Of a DNA stretch of 36,734 nt, positions 1 to 9,425 are shown in pieces. A program made the position numbers and the translations under genes. How positions within the stretch are numbered: position 1 is the first letter of the stretch; every line of letters begins with the position of its first letter. Source of the stretch: Pseudohaliea rubra DSM 19751 (GTDB lineage Bacteria; Pseudomonadota; Gammaproteobacteria; Pseudomonadales; Halieaceae); contig NZ_KN234773.1 in NCBI RefSeq assembly GCF_000764025.1, forward strand, positions 1 to 36,734, written 5' to 3'. The notes below the pieces were generated by a model. That model was not told the origin of the DNA. It did no database searches and was given only the letters and a program-made list of their open reading frames with translations.

Positions 1-597
1 CGCCTCGCCGGCGGCGCGGCGGACCAGGCGCCCCAGCGCGCCCGTGCCGCTCTCCGCATAGGCCATCATGACCCCGGCGATGATGAACGCACCGGTAAAG
101 AACAGCAACGTCGCCATGGAGCTGCCGGCCGCCCCCATGGCCCAGCGGGTGATGCTGCGCAGCTGCTGTCGGTGCTCGGCGATAAACTGAGTGAAGTCCG
201 CCGCAGCCTCGCTCCAGGCGGCGTATAGCTCGGGGCCCAGCACCGGCCAGTCGGCCACGCTGTCGTTGGGCGGGGGGACGGTCAGCGTGCCCGCCTCGAA
301 GGCCCGGAAAAGGCCCACCACGTCGCCGGCGAGGGAGCTGGTCAGTAGTACCGTGGGTGTACCGATGATCGCCAGGATGAGCAGCACCAGCACGGTGGCG
401 GCCCGCCCGCGGCTGCCGCCGAGCACGGCAGCCAGGCGGCAGTTCAGGGGGTTCAGGGTGACTGCCAGAATCAGGGCCCAGAGCAGCAGACTGGCAAAGG
501 GAGAAATAATGTGTACGCAGGCAAACACCAGGAGGCCGAGCAGGGCAAGCTGTACGACCGTCTCCAGCACCGGACCACTGCGCTGCTCCATGGCCAT
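1..597 (-). CDS. AI-2E family transporter, N-terminal part (gene runs off the window)
   Basis: The visible 199 residues begin MAMEQRSGPV and contain two close hydrophobic segments at about residues 13-48, a third at about 65-85, a polar periplasmic or cytoplasmic stretch of about 70 residues, and another membrane segment near 157-180. This layout matches the N-terminal half of the AI-2E transporter family (PF01594), a group of polytopic inner-membrane exporters and antiporters that includes PerM, YdiK and TqsA. The substrate cannot be told from sequence. The first of two nearby ATGs is chosen because an AAGGAG ribosome site lies 7 nt before it. The reading frame is open to base 1, so the C-terminal half is missing. 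It diverges from the FKBP gene across a 194-bp gap in which I could not identify a convincing promoter. Confidence 0.85.
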   Translation of the reverse strand, partial: MAMEQRSGPVLETVVQLALLGLLVFACVHIISPFASLLLWALILAVTLNPLNCRLAAVLGGSRGRAATVLVLLILAIIGTPTVLLTSSLAGDVVGLFRAFEAGTLTVPPPNDSVADWPVLGPELYAAWSEAAADFTQFIAEHRQQLRSITRWAMGAAGSSMATLLFFTGAFIIAGVMMAYAESGTGALGRLVRRAAGEA

Positions 598-791
598 GGT
601 GAGGCTCCTTTTTCTTTCTCGCTTCGCTGGTTTTGAAGCCCTGGCTTACAGCCCCGGGCGGGCATTTTCACTGGCCCTCGATGGTAGCACGGCACCCGGC
701 CGCGGTTTCACCCGCCCCCGGCCGTCTGGTAGGGTGTTCGCCTGCCTGGTTATGACACCGGGTCCACAGCAGAGCCCGGAGGAGGCACAGC

Positions 792-1220
792 ATGAAGCAG
801 GCACAGGCGGGCGATACCGTTCGCATTCACTACAGCGGTACGCTCAACGACGGCACCCAGTTCGACACCTCCGAGGGCAGCGACCCTCTCGAGTTCGCTC
901 TCGGTGGTGGCATGGTCATAGCGGGCTTTGACAAGGCGGTCGAAGGCATGGCCGTGGGGGAGAGCAAGTCCGTGACGATTTCGCCCGAGGATGCCTACGG
1001 GCCCCGGCACGACCAGCTCGTGCAGGACGTACCGAAGACGGCGCTGCCGGACGACATTGCGCCGGCCGTGGGCATGCAGCTCCAGGGCAAGAGCGCCGAC
1101 GGCCAGGTCATGAACCTCACCGTCACCGACGTGGGCGAGGCGGAAATTACCGTGGACGCCAACCACCCGCTGGCCGGCGAGGAACTTACCTTCGAGATCG
1201 AGCTCGTCGAAATCGTCTGA
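792..1220 (+). CDS. FKBP-type peptidyl-prolyl cis-trans isomerase, SlyD-like
   Basis: This 142-residue protein is a compact bacterial FKBP. The FKBP fold is split by an insert-in-flap domain at about residues 70-125, as in SlyD and SlpA. Visible family marks are GDTVRIHYSGTLNDGTQFD near the N-terminus, GMAVGESKSVTISPEDAYG before the insert, and the closing DANHPLAGEELTFEIELVEI. The family isomerises proline bonds and acts as a holdase in the cytoplasm. The histidine- and cysteine-rich metal-binding tail of E. coli SlyD is absent, so a nickel role is not supported. A GGAGGAG ribosome site ends about 6 nt before the ATG. The stop codon lies only 12 bp from the end of the convergent kinase gene. 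Confidence 0.93.
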   Translation: MKQAQAGDTVRIHYSGTLNDGTQFDTSEGSDPLEFALGGGMVIAGFDKAVEGMAVGESKSVTISPEDAYGPRHDQLVQDVPKTALPDDIAPAVGMQLQGKSADGQVMNLTVTDVGEAEITVDANHPLAGEELTFEIELVEIV

Positions 1221-1232
1221 TCCGCTGCATGG

Positions 1233-3389
<2,157 letters not shown>

Positions 3390-3574
3390 GATAGCTTCCG
3401 TGATCAGGCTTCGATAGCCGATGCTAGGAAGCAGGCCTCGCGGGCGCCAGCACGGCTGCCGCAAAGGGTCGAGCGCATCACAAAACAACGCATTTAGCGT
3501 CGCAAACTGTGAAACATACCCGCTGAGCCTGCATTACTCCCCTCGCGCGACAAGGGTCTCCGGGCTGCTTCAGT

Positions 3575-3612
3575 TCTGGCTCAGCTCTGGCTCAGCTCTG
3601 GCTCAGCTCTGG
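3575..3612 (+). repeat. 11-bp tandem repeat, 3.5 copies
   Basis: The unit TCTGGCTCAGC occurs three times in a row (3575-3585, 3586-3596, 3597-3607), followed by a partial TCTGG. All full copies are identical. It lies about 34 bp before the Fur-like box. The unit length is close to one helical turn, so it could be a phased protein-binding array or simply slippage-prone DNA; the sequence does not tell which. Confidence 0.85.
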
Positions 3613-3645
3613 CCGCAGGCGCTCAGCGCCCCGGCTGATTTTATC

Positions 3646-3664
3646 GATAACGATTATCATTTTT
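3646..3664 (+). promoter_or_regulatory. Candidate Fur box upstream of DUF2061 gene
   Basis: GATAACGATTATCATTTTT matches the classical 19-bp Fur consensus GATAATGATAATCATTATC at 15 of 19 positions. It is nested inside a wider palindrome with CGATAA at 3645-3650 and TTATCG at 3663-3668. This AT-rich island stands out from the GC-rich surroundings. It lies 67-85 bp before the DUF2061 start, so iron-dependent repression of that gene is the simplest reading. The kinase on the other strand begins about 257 bp away. Confidence 0.72.
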
Positions 3665-3730
3665 ATCGTTTTCACCCGACTCCAGCTGACACCTAAAGTG
3701 GCCATAACGGACACAGGAGGTAATGCGATC

Positions 3731-3919
3731 ATGGCTGGGAAGAAAACGCTCAGCTTCGCCCTGGTGCACTTCAGCGTCGCCTTCGCGGTGGGCTGGCTGG
3801 TCACCGGCAGTCCCTGGCTGGGCGGCACCCTCGCGGTGCTTGAGCCGATGGTCAATACGGTTGCTTTTTACCTGCACGAGCGCGCCTGGCAGTCCGGCGC
3901 GCCGCTGTCGGCGGGCTAG
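3731..3919 (+). CDS. DUF2061 family small membrane protein
   Basis: This 62-residue protein has two hydrophobic stretches, at about residues 8-24 and 30-46. It carries the DUF2061 (PF09834) signature EPMVNTVAFYLHERAW; the family Glu-Pro, Asn-Thr and His-Glu pairs are all present. The biochemical function is unknown. The start is the ATG after AGGAGG (3715-3720, spacing 10). An in-frame ATG at 3698 would add 11 residues but lies ahead of that ribosome site. A Fur-like box lies upstream, so iron-responsive expression is likely. The TAG stop shares the palindromic CTAG with the stop of frdD on the other strand. Confidence 0.85.
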   Translation: MAGKKTLSFALVHFSVAFAVGWLVTGSPWLGGTLAVLEPMVNTVAFYLHERAWQSGAPLSAG

Positions 3920-4257
3920 CGCACCAGCAGCCAGCTCGCGCTGGCAATGGTCAGTACCGTGGCGCTGCCGTAGCAGAGCAGGGCTACCAGGCCGTGGGGC
4001 AGGGGTGCATGCAGTTCCTGCAGGCCGTGGTGGAGCCGGTGCACCGTGTGGTAGAGGGGCAGGGCGATAGCGGCGAGCAGCAGCAGCTTGCCCAGCGGGT
4101 GGGCGATCAGGGCATCCACGGCGTGAAAAGCGGCGGCCGGTTCGGCAAAGGGCAGCAGGAAGCCCGTAGCAACAACCAGACCCGGCCCGACGAGAGCCAG
4201 CAACATGCCGCCGGCGCCGAAGAGACCCCAGGCGACGGGTTCATTGGACCGCTTCAA
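3916..4257 (-). CDS. frdD: Fumarate reductase membrane anchor subunit D
   Basis: The 113-residue protein is one of two membrane anchors of the quinol:fumarate reductase, which pass electrons from menaquinol to the FrdAB catalytic dimer at the inner membrane. It matches E. coli FrdD well: KRSNEPVAWGLFGAGGM at the start, then three hydrophobic segments, and HRLHHGLQELHAPLPHG near residues 75-92. No ATG fits. The start is TTG at 4257, supported by GGGAGG (4264-4269, spacing 6) and by exact alignment with the FrdD N-terminus. The TTG overlaps the frdC stop as TTGA, implying translational coupling. It is the last gene of the operon, and its TAG stop is interleaved with that of the convergent DUF2061 gene. 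Confidence 0.92.
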   Translation of the reverse strand: MKRSNEPVAWGLFGAGGMLLALVGPGLVVATGFLLPFAEPAAAFHAVDALIAHPLGKLLLLAAIALPLYHTVHRLHHGLQELHAPLPHGLVALLCYGSATVLTIASASWLLVR

Positions 4258-4655
4258 GAGGCACCTCCCGCCAGGGGCCAGCTGACCAGCGCAGCACCGA
4301 GCACCAGCGCCGAGCCGATGAGCGCCGCCACCTGGTGCCCGCGCTTGATGCTGCGGCCACTGATACCGGGGACCACCAGCAGTTTCGGTACGAGCTCGAT
4401 CCAGGTCGCCGCGTGCAGCACGCAGGCTGCGACGGCCACGGCGTGAAAGACCAGCCAGCCCGGAGCCTGCAGTGCCTCCAGCCAGCGGGTGAAGGCGAGC
4501 TGTCCCTGCGTGTAGCGGTACAGGCCGGTGACCAGTACCAGGGCATAGATAAACAGCGGCAGCGCCGTGGCTTCCCGCAGCAGATAGCGACGGTAGGCCG
4601 GGTTCTTCAGCCACCAGCTCCAGCGCTGGGGCGCCCGGTAGGGTTTACGTGTCAT
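4254..4655 (-). CDS. frdC: Fumarate reductase membrane anchor subunit C
   Basis: This 133-residue protein has three membrane helices, at about residues 30-47, 68-88 and 108-126. It aligns with E. coli FrdC: the RKPYRAPQRWSWW opening, REATALP (with the Glu corresponding to the quinone-site Glu29), and LHAATWIELVPK. With FrdD it anchors FrdAB to the cytoplasmic face of the inner membrane and forms the quinol site. It overlaps the end of frdB by 11 bp and its TGA overlaps the TTG of frdD, so the four subunits are probably made from one message. Confidence 0.94.
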   Translation of the reverse strand: MTRKPYRAPQRWSWWLKNPAYRRYLLREATALPLFIYALVLVTGLYRYTQGQLAFTRWLEALQAPGWLVFHAVAVAACVLHAATWIELVPKLLVVPGISGRSIKRGHQVAALIGSALVLGAALVSWPLAGGAS

Positions 4656-5400
4656 GCTCGCCTCGCGCCAGCCGGAGCAGGTTGAGTCCGTAGTTTATGG
4701 TGGAGGCGACCTTGCCCCGGTTAACGGCCTGGGCCGGATCCACGTCCTTCGGACAGACTTCGGAGCAGTAGCCGACAAAGGTACAGCGCCAGACGCCCTC
4801 GTCGGCATTCAGCGCGGCCATGCGCCCGGCACTGCCATCGTCCCGGGAATCCAGGTTGTAGCGCAGCGCCAGGGTCAGCGCTGCCGGGCCGAGGAAGCTG
4901 TCGTCGCGGCCGAACTGCGGGCAGGCGGCGTAGCACAGCCCGCAGTTGATGCACTGACTGAACTGCTGGTAGCGCTCAAGCTCCGCGGGTGTCTGCCGGT
5001 ACTCGCCCTCGCTCACGGGGCGCTCGCTGTTATGCACCGTCCAGGGTTTCACGGTCTCGAGGTGGTCCATGAAGCGCTCGACGTCGGCGATGAGGTCGCG
5101 CTCCACCGGGAAGTTGTCCAGCGCGCGCAGGTGCAACTCGCCCCGGTCCGCAAATTCGCGCAGAAAGGTCTTGCAGCCAAGCCGCGGTTCGCCGTCGATC
5201 ATGACACCGCAGCTGCCGCAGATGGCCATGCGGCAGGACCAGCGATAGGCCAGGGTCGGGTCAAGCTCGTCCTTGATGTAGTTGAGCGCCTCCAGCACGG
5301 AGAGGTCGGTGCTCAGGGGTACGTCGTAGCGCTGCTCCGTCGGCGCCTCATCCTGGCCGGGGCGGTAACGGGCCACGTAGATCGCGATGCTGTCGCTCAT
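4645..5400 (-). CDS. frdB: Fumarate reductase iron-sulfur subunit
   Basis: The 251-residue subunit carries electrons between quinol and the flavin. The N-terminal plant-ferredoxin domain has a [2Fe-2S] site in CRMAICGSCG plus a later Cys in RLGCKTF. The C-terminal domain has a [4Fe-4S] motif CINCGLCYAACP, then the [3Fe-4S] and [4Fe-4S] cysteines in CTFVGYCSEVCPKDVDP. These spacings are those of QFR FrdB. The ATG is fixed by an ATGA overlap with the frdA stop. All cluster ligands expected for the family are visible. Confidence 0.96.
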   Translation of the reverse strand: MSDSIAIYVARYRPGQDEAPTEQRYDVPLSTDLSVLEALNYIKDELDPTLAYRWSCRMAICGSCGVMIDGEPRLGCKTFLREFADRGELHLRALDNFPVERDLIADVERFMDHLETVKPWTVHNSERPVSEGEYRQTPAELERYQQFSQCINCGLCYAACPQFGRDDSFLGPAALTLALRYNLDSRDDGSAGRMAALNADEGVWRCTFVGYCSEVCPKDVDPAQAVNRGKVASTINYGLNLLRLARGEHDT

Positions 5401-7193
5401 GGCTCCGCCTCCTCCTTCGCGTCGGCGTCGGCTTTCGCGCGCGCGGCGCCCCCGTAGAGCCGCTCGCCGGGCCTGGAGCGGGTGATGTTCACGTCCTGCC
5501 AGGCCACTTCCGGTGCGTCGGCACGGCGGTAATGCGCCAGGCTGTGCTTCAGGTAGCCGGCATCGTCCCGGGTCGGGTAATCCTCCGGGCGCTGGTGGCT
5601 GCCTCGGGACTCGCGGCGCGCGAGGGCCGCGGCGGTCATCGCCTGGGCCACATCGAGAAGAAAGCCGAGCTCGATGGCCGAGAGCCACTCGGTGTTGAAG
5701 GCCAGGCTGTCATCCTCGAGGCGCAGGTGGCCGTAGCGCTCGCGAAGCTCCCGCAGGGTCGCCGCGGTTTTTTCCATGGCGCCGGGCATGCGCTGGATAC
5801 CGACGCCCTCTTCCATGGCCTCGGCCATGGCGTTGCGCAGGTCCGCGAGCCTTTCCGTGCCGCGGGCGCCGCGGAGCGCCTCCCAGCGTGCCGCGTTGTC
5901 GCGGGCCTCGCCGAGCAGCGCAGCCTCCGGCGGCGTGCTGCCGCTGCGGGCGAGCGCGGCGGCTTCTTCGCCGGCCACGCGCCCGAAGACACTGAGCTCC
6001 GCAAGGGAGTTCGAGCCCAGCCGGTTGGCCCCGTGCAGGCCGACGCTGGCGCACTCGCCGACGGCGAAGAGGCCGGGCATGACGGTAGCCGTGCGGCCGT
6101 CGGTCTGGATTCCGCCCATGGTGTAGTGCGCCGTGGGTCGCACCGGGATGGCCTCGTGCACCGGGTCGACGTCGATATAGGTGCGGGCAAGCTCGCGGAT
6201 GAAGGGCAGGCGCTCATTGATGCGCGCCTCCCCGAGGTGGCGCAGGTCGAGATTGACGGCCTCGCCGCGTGGCGAGCTGAGAGTGCGGCCGGCCTGGGAC
6301 TCGTGCCAGAACGCCTGGCTCACCTTGTCCCGCGGGCCGAGTTCCATGGTCTTGTTCTGCGGTGCGCCGAGGGGTGTCTCCGGGCCGAGACCGTAGTCCT
6401 GCAGGTAACGGTAGCCCTCGCTGTTGGTCAGCACGCCGCCCTCGCCGCGAGCGGCCTCGGTAATAAGAATGCCGGAGCCCGGCAGCCCCGTGGGGTGGTA
6501 TTGAACGAATTCCATATCGCGCAGGGGTACCCCCTGACGGTACGCCATGGCCATGCCGTCGCCGGTAACAATGCCGCCATTGGTGTTGTAGCGGTAGACC
6601 CGGGCTGCACCGCCGGTGGCGATGATTACCGCCGGCGCGAGGAGCGCCACGGTTTCGCCGGTGGCCATATGAATGCCCTGCACGCCGCCGCACTGCCCGT
6701 CGGCGACCAGCAGGTCGGTGCAGAACAGCTCGTCGTAGCGTCGGATGGACGGGAACTTGAGCGAGGTCTGGAACAGCGTGTGCAGGATGTGAAAGCCGGT
6801 CTTGTCGGCGGCGAACCAGGTGCGCTCTATCTTCATGCCGCCGAAGGCGCGGACGTTTACCCGGCCGTCGGGTCTGCGGCTCCAGGGACAGCCCCAGTGC
6901 TCAAGGCGCAGGTTTTCCTCCGTGGCGTGGCGCACGAAGTAATCCACCACGTCCTGGTCGCAGAGCCAGTCGCCGCCGGACACTGTGTCGTCGAAATGGT
7001 GGGCAAGGGAGTCGTGGTCCTGCACTACGCCAGCGCAGCCGCCCTCAGCGGCCACCGTATGGCTGCGCATGGGGTAAACCTTGGACACGAGGGCGATGTC
7101 CAGGGACGGGTCCGCCTCAGCGGCGGCGATGGCAGCCCGCAGGCCGGCGCCGCCACCGCCGATGATCACAATGTCTGCGCGCTCCTGCCGCAT
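5397..7193 (-). CDS. frdA: Fumarate reductase flavoprotein subunit
   Basis: This 598-residue catalytic subunit reduces fumarate to succinate during anaerobic respiration. It has the FAD dinucleotide motif IGGGGAGLRAA near residue 12, the covalent-FAD His in SHTVAAEGG near residue 47, and the active-site segments MEFVQYHPTGLPGSG, ARGEGGVL and RPTAHYTMGGI. HGANRLGSNSLAEL precedes the helical domain. Similarity to E. coli FrdA is high along the whole length, with conserved segments such as FGGMKIERTWFAADKTGFH, which distinguishes it from SdhA. The ATG at 7193 is preferred to the adjacent in-frame GTG at 7196; a GGGAGAGAG site lies just upstream. It is the first gene of frdABCD. Confidence 0.97.
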   Translation of the reverse strand: MRQERADIVIIGGGGAGLRAAIAAAEADPSLDIALVSKVYPMRSHTVAAEGGCAGVVQDHDSLAHHFDDTVSGGDWLCDQDVVDYFVRHATEENLRLEHWGCPWSRRPDGRVNVRAFGGMKIERTWFAADKTGFHILHTLFQTSLKFPSIRRYDELFCTDLLVADGQCGGVQGIHMATGETVALLAPAVIIATGGAARVYRYNTNGGIVTGDGMAMAYRQGVPLRDMEFVQYHPTGLPGSGILITEAARGEGGVLTNSEGYRYLQDYGLGPETPLGAPQNKTMELGPRDKVSQAFWHESQAGRTLSSPRGEAVNLDLRHLGEARINERLPFIRELARTYIDVDPVHEAIPVRPTAHYTMGGIQTDGRTATVMPGLFAVGECASVGLHGANRLGSNSLAELSVFGRVAGEEAAALARSGSTPPEAALLGEARDNAARWEALRGARGTERLADLRNAMAEAMEEGVGIQRMPGAMEKTAATLRELRERYGHLRLEDDSLAFNTEWLSAIELGFLLDVAQAMTAAALARRESRGSHQRPEDYPTRDDAGYLKHSLAHYRRADAPEVAWQDVNITRSRPGERLYGGAARAKADADAKEEAEP

Positions 7194-7221
7194 CACAAGC
7201 TCTCTCCCGGACCGAGGAGAC

Positions 7222-7282
7222 AGTGTAACGAAGCCAGGCGCCGGGGGTCAGCGGTGCAGGCGCTTCCCTTGATCCAGGTCAG
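7222..7282 (-). promoter_or_regulatory. Candidate frdA promoter with FNR/Anr-like site
   Basis: Read on the minus strand, CTGACCTGGATCAA (7282-7269) matches the FNR palindrome TTGAT-N4-ATCAA at 8 of 10 fixed positions, with one perfect half-site. A weak -10-like TACACT lies at 7227-7222. If transcription begins near 7215, the FNR-like box would be centred about 60 bp upstream, close to a class I activator position. The box overlaps the stop codon of the upstream amidase gene. Oxygen control of fumarate reductase is expected from the family, but this site is only a candidate. Confidence 0.35.
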
Positions 7283-8742
7283 TTCCCGGTGCTGATGCGG
7301 TGTGTCCGCTCCAGCCAGTGAGCGAGCCGGAGCAGCTCGTGATCGCCGTAGCGCTCGCCAACCAGGGAGATGCCCAGGGGCAGACCGGCGATGGTCCCCA
7401 GGGGCAGGGTGACATGGGGATTGCCGGCGGTAGCCGGCAGGCTGGCCATGCCCGGGCCGTAGAAGGCGTCGCCGTTTACCTCGTCGATGAGCCAGGCGAG
7501 GCTCGAGCTGACCCCCGCAAGGGCATCGAGATGGTGCTCGGTGAACAGCCGGTCCAGGCCGTCGTCCCGCGCGGCGCGGCGCACCCGGGCGCGAAGTGCC
7601 TCGTAGTCCGCTTCGCTCAGCTCAAGGTCCCGGGCCTCGAGGAAGATTTCCTGGCCGAAGTAGCGCAGCTCTTTCGCGCTATGGGCCTCGTTGAAGGCGA
7701 TGAGTGCCTCGAGATCGAGCCCGGCCAGGGTGTTCGGCAGCCCCGCGAGATAGGCGTTCAGGTCGCGCCGGAACTCGTAGCGCAGGAGCGTCTCGACGTC
7801 GTCGCCATAGCCGTCGTAGGGGTCGACACGAAGGCCCTCGATGATCGTCGCGCCACCGGCCTCGAGGGTCGCCAGCACCCGGGTCAGCTGCCGGTCGCGC
7901 CGACGGTCGTAGCCGGTGCTGTTGGCGAGGACGCCGATACGCAGGCCACCGGGGTCGGCGAGGCTGGCTACCGCGCCGAGGCCGTCGACAACGGCGCCGG
8001 CCCGGGGGTTGTCGCGGTCCGCCATGGCCCGGAGGGCCAGCGCCGCCGCCGTGACATCGACGGCGATGGGGCCGGCGGTGTCCTGGCTGCTCGCCAGCGG
8101 CACGATGCCGGCGCCGGCAATCAGTCCGTGGGTGGGCTTGACCCCCACCACACCGTTGACCGCCGCCGGACAGATGATGGAGCCGGAGGTCTCCGTGCCG
8201 ATGGCGATGGCGACGTAACCGAGAGCCACAGCGACCGCGGAGCCTGAGGAGGAGCCGCAGGGGGAGCGGTCCGGGGCCACGGCATTGCGGGTCTGGCCGC
8301 CGACGGCAGACCAGCCGGAGATCGAGTGCAGGGAGCGGAAGTTGGCCCACTCGCTCAGGTTGGTCTTGCCGATGATGATCGCGCCAGCCTCGCGCAGCCC
8401 CGCGACCAGGGGCGCATCCCGATCCGTGTGATTGTCCACAAGGGCCAGGGAGCCTGCGGTCGTGGGCAACTCCCGGCTCTCGATGTTGTCTTTCAGCAGC
8501 ACGGGCCGGCCGGCCAGCGGGAGGGCGGCCCGCGCCGGGGCCGGGAGGGCGTCCTGGGCCCCCGCCGCCGCCAGGGCTCTGGCCCCGTTCGTGGCGATCA
8601 CGGCGCTATAGCGCGCGTCTATGAGCGCGATCCGGTCCAGGGATGCCTGCACCGCCCGGGTAGCGGGGCCGGACGGGTCGTGCTGCGCCAGGGCGAGGGA
8701 AGACAGGATACAGGCAAGGAGTGCGATAAAGGGCAGGCGCAT
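7279..8742 (-). CDS. Exported amidase-signature family hydrolase
   Basis: The 487-residue protein starts with a signal peptide (MRLPFIALLACILSSLALAQ), so it should act in the periplasm. The amidase-signature fold (PF01425) follows, with its Ser-cisSer-Lys triad: Lys in LLKDNIE, the cis-Ser in CGSSSGSAVAVA, and the nucleophile Ser in GTETSGSIICP. This superfamily hydrolyses C-N amide bonds. It lacks the GatA features needed for aminoacyl-tRNA amidotransferase and its export argues against that role; the substrate is unknown. An ATG with CGGAG 6 nt upstream gives the start. It lies upstream of frdA on the same strand, but a separate frd promoter is likely. A second exported amidase is encoded at 30659-32395. 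Confidence 0.9.
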   Translation of the reverse strand: MRLPFIALLACILSSLALAQHDPSGPATRAVQASLDRIALIDARYSAVIATNGARALAAAGAQDALPAPARAALPLAGRPVLLKDNIESRELPTTAGSLALVDNHTDRDAPLVAGLREAGAIIIGKTNLSEWANFRSLHSISGWSAVGGQTRNAVAPDRSPCGSSSGSAVAVALGYVAIAIGTETSGSIICPAAVNGVVGVKPTHGLIAGAGIVPLASSQDTAGPIAVDVTAAALALRAMADRDNPRAGAVVDGLGAVASLADPGGLRIGVLANSTGYDRRRDRQLTRVLATLEAGGATIIEGLRVDPYDGYGDDVETLLRYEFRRDLNAYLAGLPNTLAGLDLEALIAFNEAHSAKELRYFGQEIFLEARDLELSEADYEALRARVRRAARDDGLDRLFTEHHLDALAGVSSSLAWLIDEVNGDAFYGPGMASLPATAGNPHVTLPLGTIAGLPLGISLVGERYGDHELLRLAHWLERTHRISTGN

Positions 8743-8826
8743 GGGGGCTCCGTGAGCGGGCGGGGAGTCGTTGACGTTAGCACCGCCCTGGGTGACGATC
8801 CACCGTCAAATAACAGGAGTTGCGCC

Positions 8827-9243
8827 ATGGTCCACATCGATCCCACCCGTGAGCAGTTCGACGTGTTCAAGGCCCTGCCGCGGGATACGCCCATTCTCAT
8901 GCTCAACCTCATCCGCCTGAAGGAAGCGGTGGAGTACCCGCACGGGGAAGTGGTCAGCGGCGCCGAGGCCTATAGGCGCTACGGCGAGCACAGCGGGCCC
9001 ATTTTTCGCGGCCTGGGCGGCGAGATCGTCTGGCGGGGGAGGTGGGAATGCATGGTTATCGGCCCTGATGACAAGGCGTGGGATATCGCCTTCGTCGCGC
9101 GTTATCCCGATGCCGCAGCCTTCATGGCGATGATCACCAACCCGGACTACCAGGCGATCGTCCACCACCGTACGCTGGCGGTGGCGGACAGTCGCCTCAT
9201 GCGCTTCGGGGAAGGCGCCGGTGGCGAGGGTTTCGCCGGATGA
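8827..9243 (+). CDS. DUF1330 family protein
   Basis: This 138-residue protein probably has the dimeric alpha-beta barrel fold of DUF1330 (PF07045). Supporting segments are ILMLNLIRLKEAV, AEAYRRYGEHSGPIFRGLGGE and the ARYPDAAAFMAMITNPDYQ stretch, which corresponds to the family's F-P-S-x-x-A-A motif. No signal peptide is visible, so it should be cytoplasmic. Function is unknown; relatives include small enzymes acting on ring compounds. The start is the ATG with AGGAG (8815-8819) 7 nt upstream, although the frame is open much further upstream through the divergent amidase. The 84-bp gap to that amidase must hold both promoters. Confidence 0.85.
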   Translation: MVHIDPTREQFDVFKALPRDTPILMLNLIRLKEAVEYPHGEVVSGAEAYRRYGEHSGPIFRGLGGEIVWRGRWECMVIGPDDKAWDIAFVARYPDAAAFMAMITNPDYQAIVHHRTLAVADSRLMRFGEGAGGEGFAG

Positions 9244-9425
9244 TCGCCCCCGGGGAGCGCTGCCCTTGGTGGGGGCGGCGCCGCGACGGGTTCGGCAGTA
9301 GCAGCTGACGGTATCGGCGTGAGGGCGCGCCTCCCGCAGGGAAGTGCCCTCTGTGGCGCGTCTCCCGGAATGCGTCGCGACCTGGCGGTCATGCTGTGTC
9401 AGAATAGGAACGATCACCTGGTCCG

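Larger units (their letters stand above)
3390..3730. other. Intergenic region between hybrid kinase and DUF2061 gene
   Basis: This 341-bp gap between divergent genes should hold both promoters. It contains a short 11-bp tandem repeat, a Fur-box-like palindrome and an AGGAGG ribosome site. The stretch 3480-3540 is less GC-rich than its surroundings. I see no convincing open reading frame in it. Confidence 0.6.

Noticed and set aside
191-931. A plus-strand frame across the AI-2E gene and the start of the FKBP gene
   Set aside because: It runs antisense through membrane-segment codons and then out of frame through the FKBP gene, with no ribosome site or domain.
5397-7193. Flavoprotein as succinate dehydrogenase SdhA
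   Set aside because: Sequence segments and the FrdC/FrdD anchor genes match E. coli-type quinol:fumarate reductase, not the SdhCDAB layout.
7279-8742. Amidase as GatA of the Asp/Glu-tRNA amidotransferase
   Set aside because: It has a signal peptide and no gatB or gatC neighbours.
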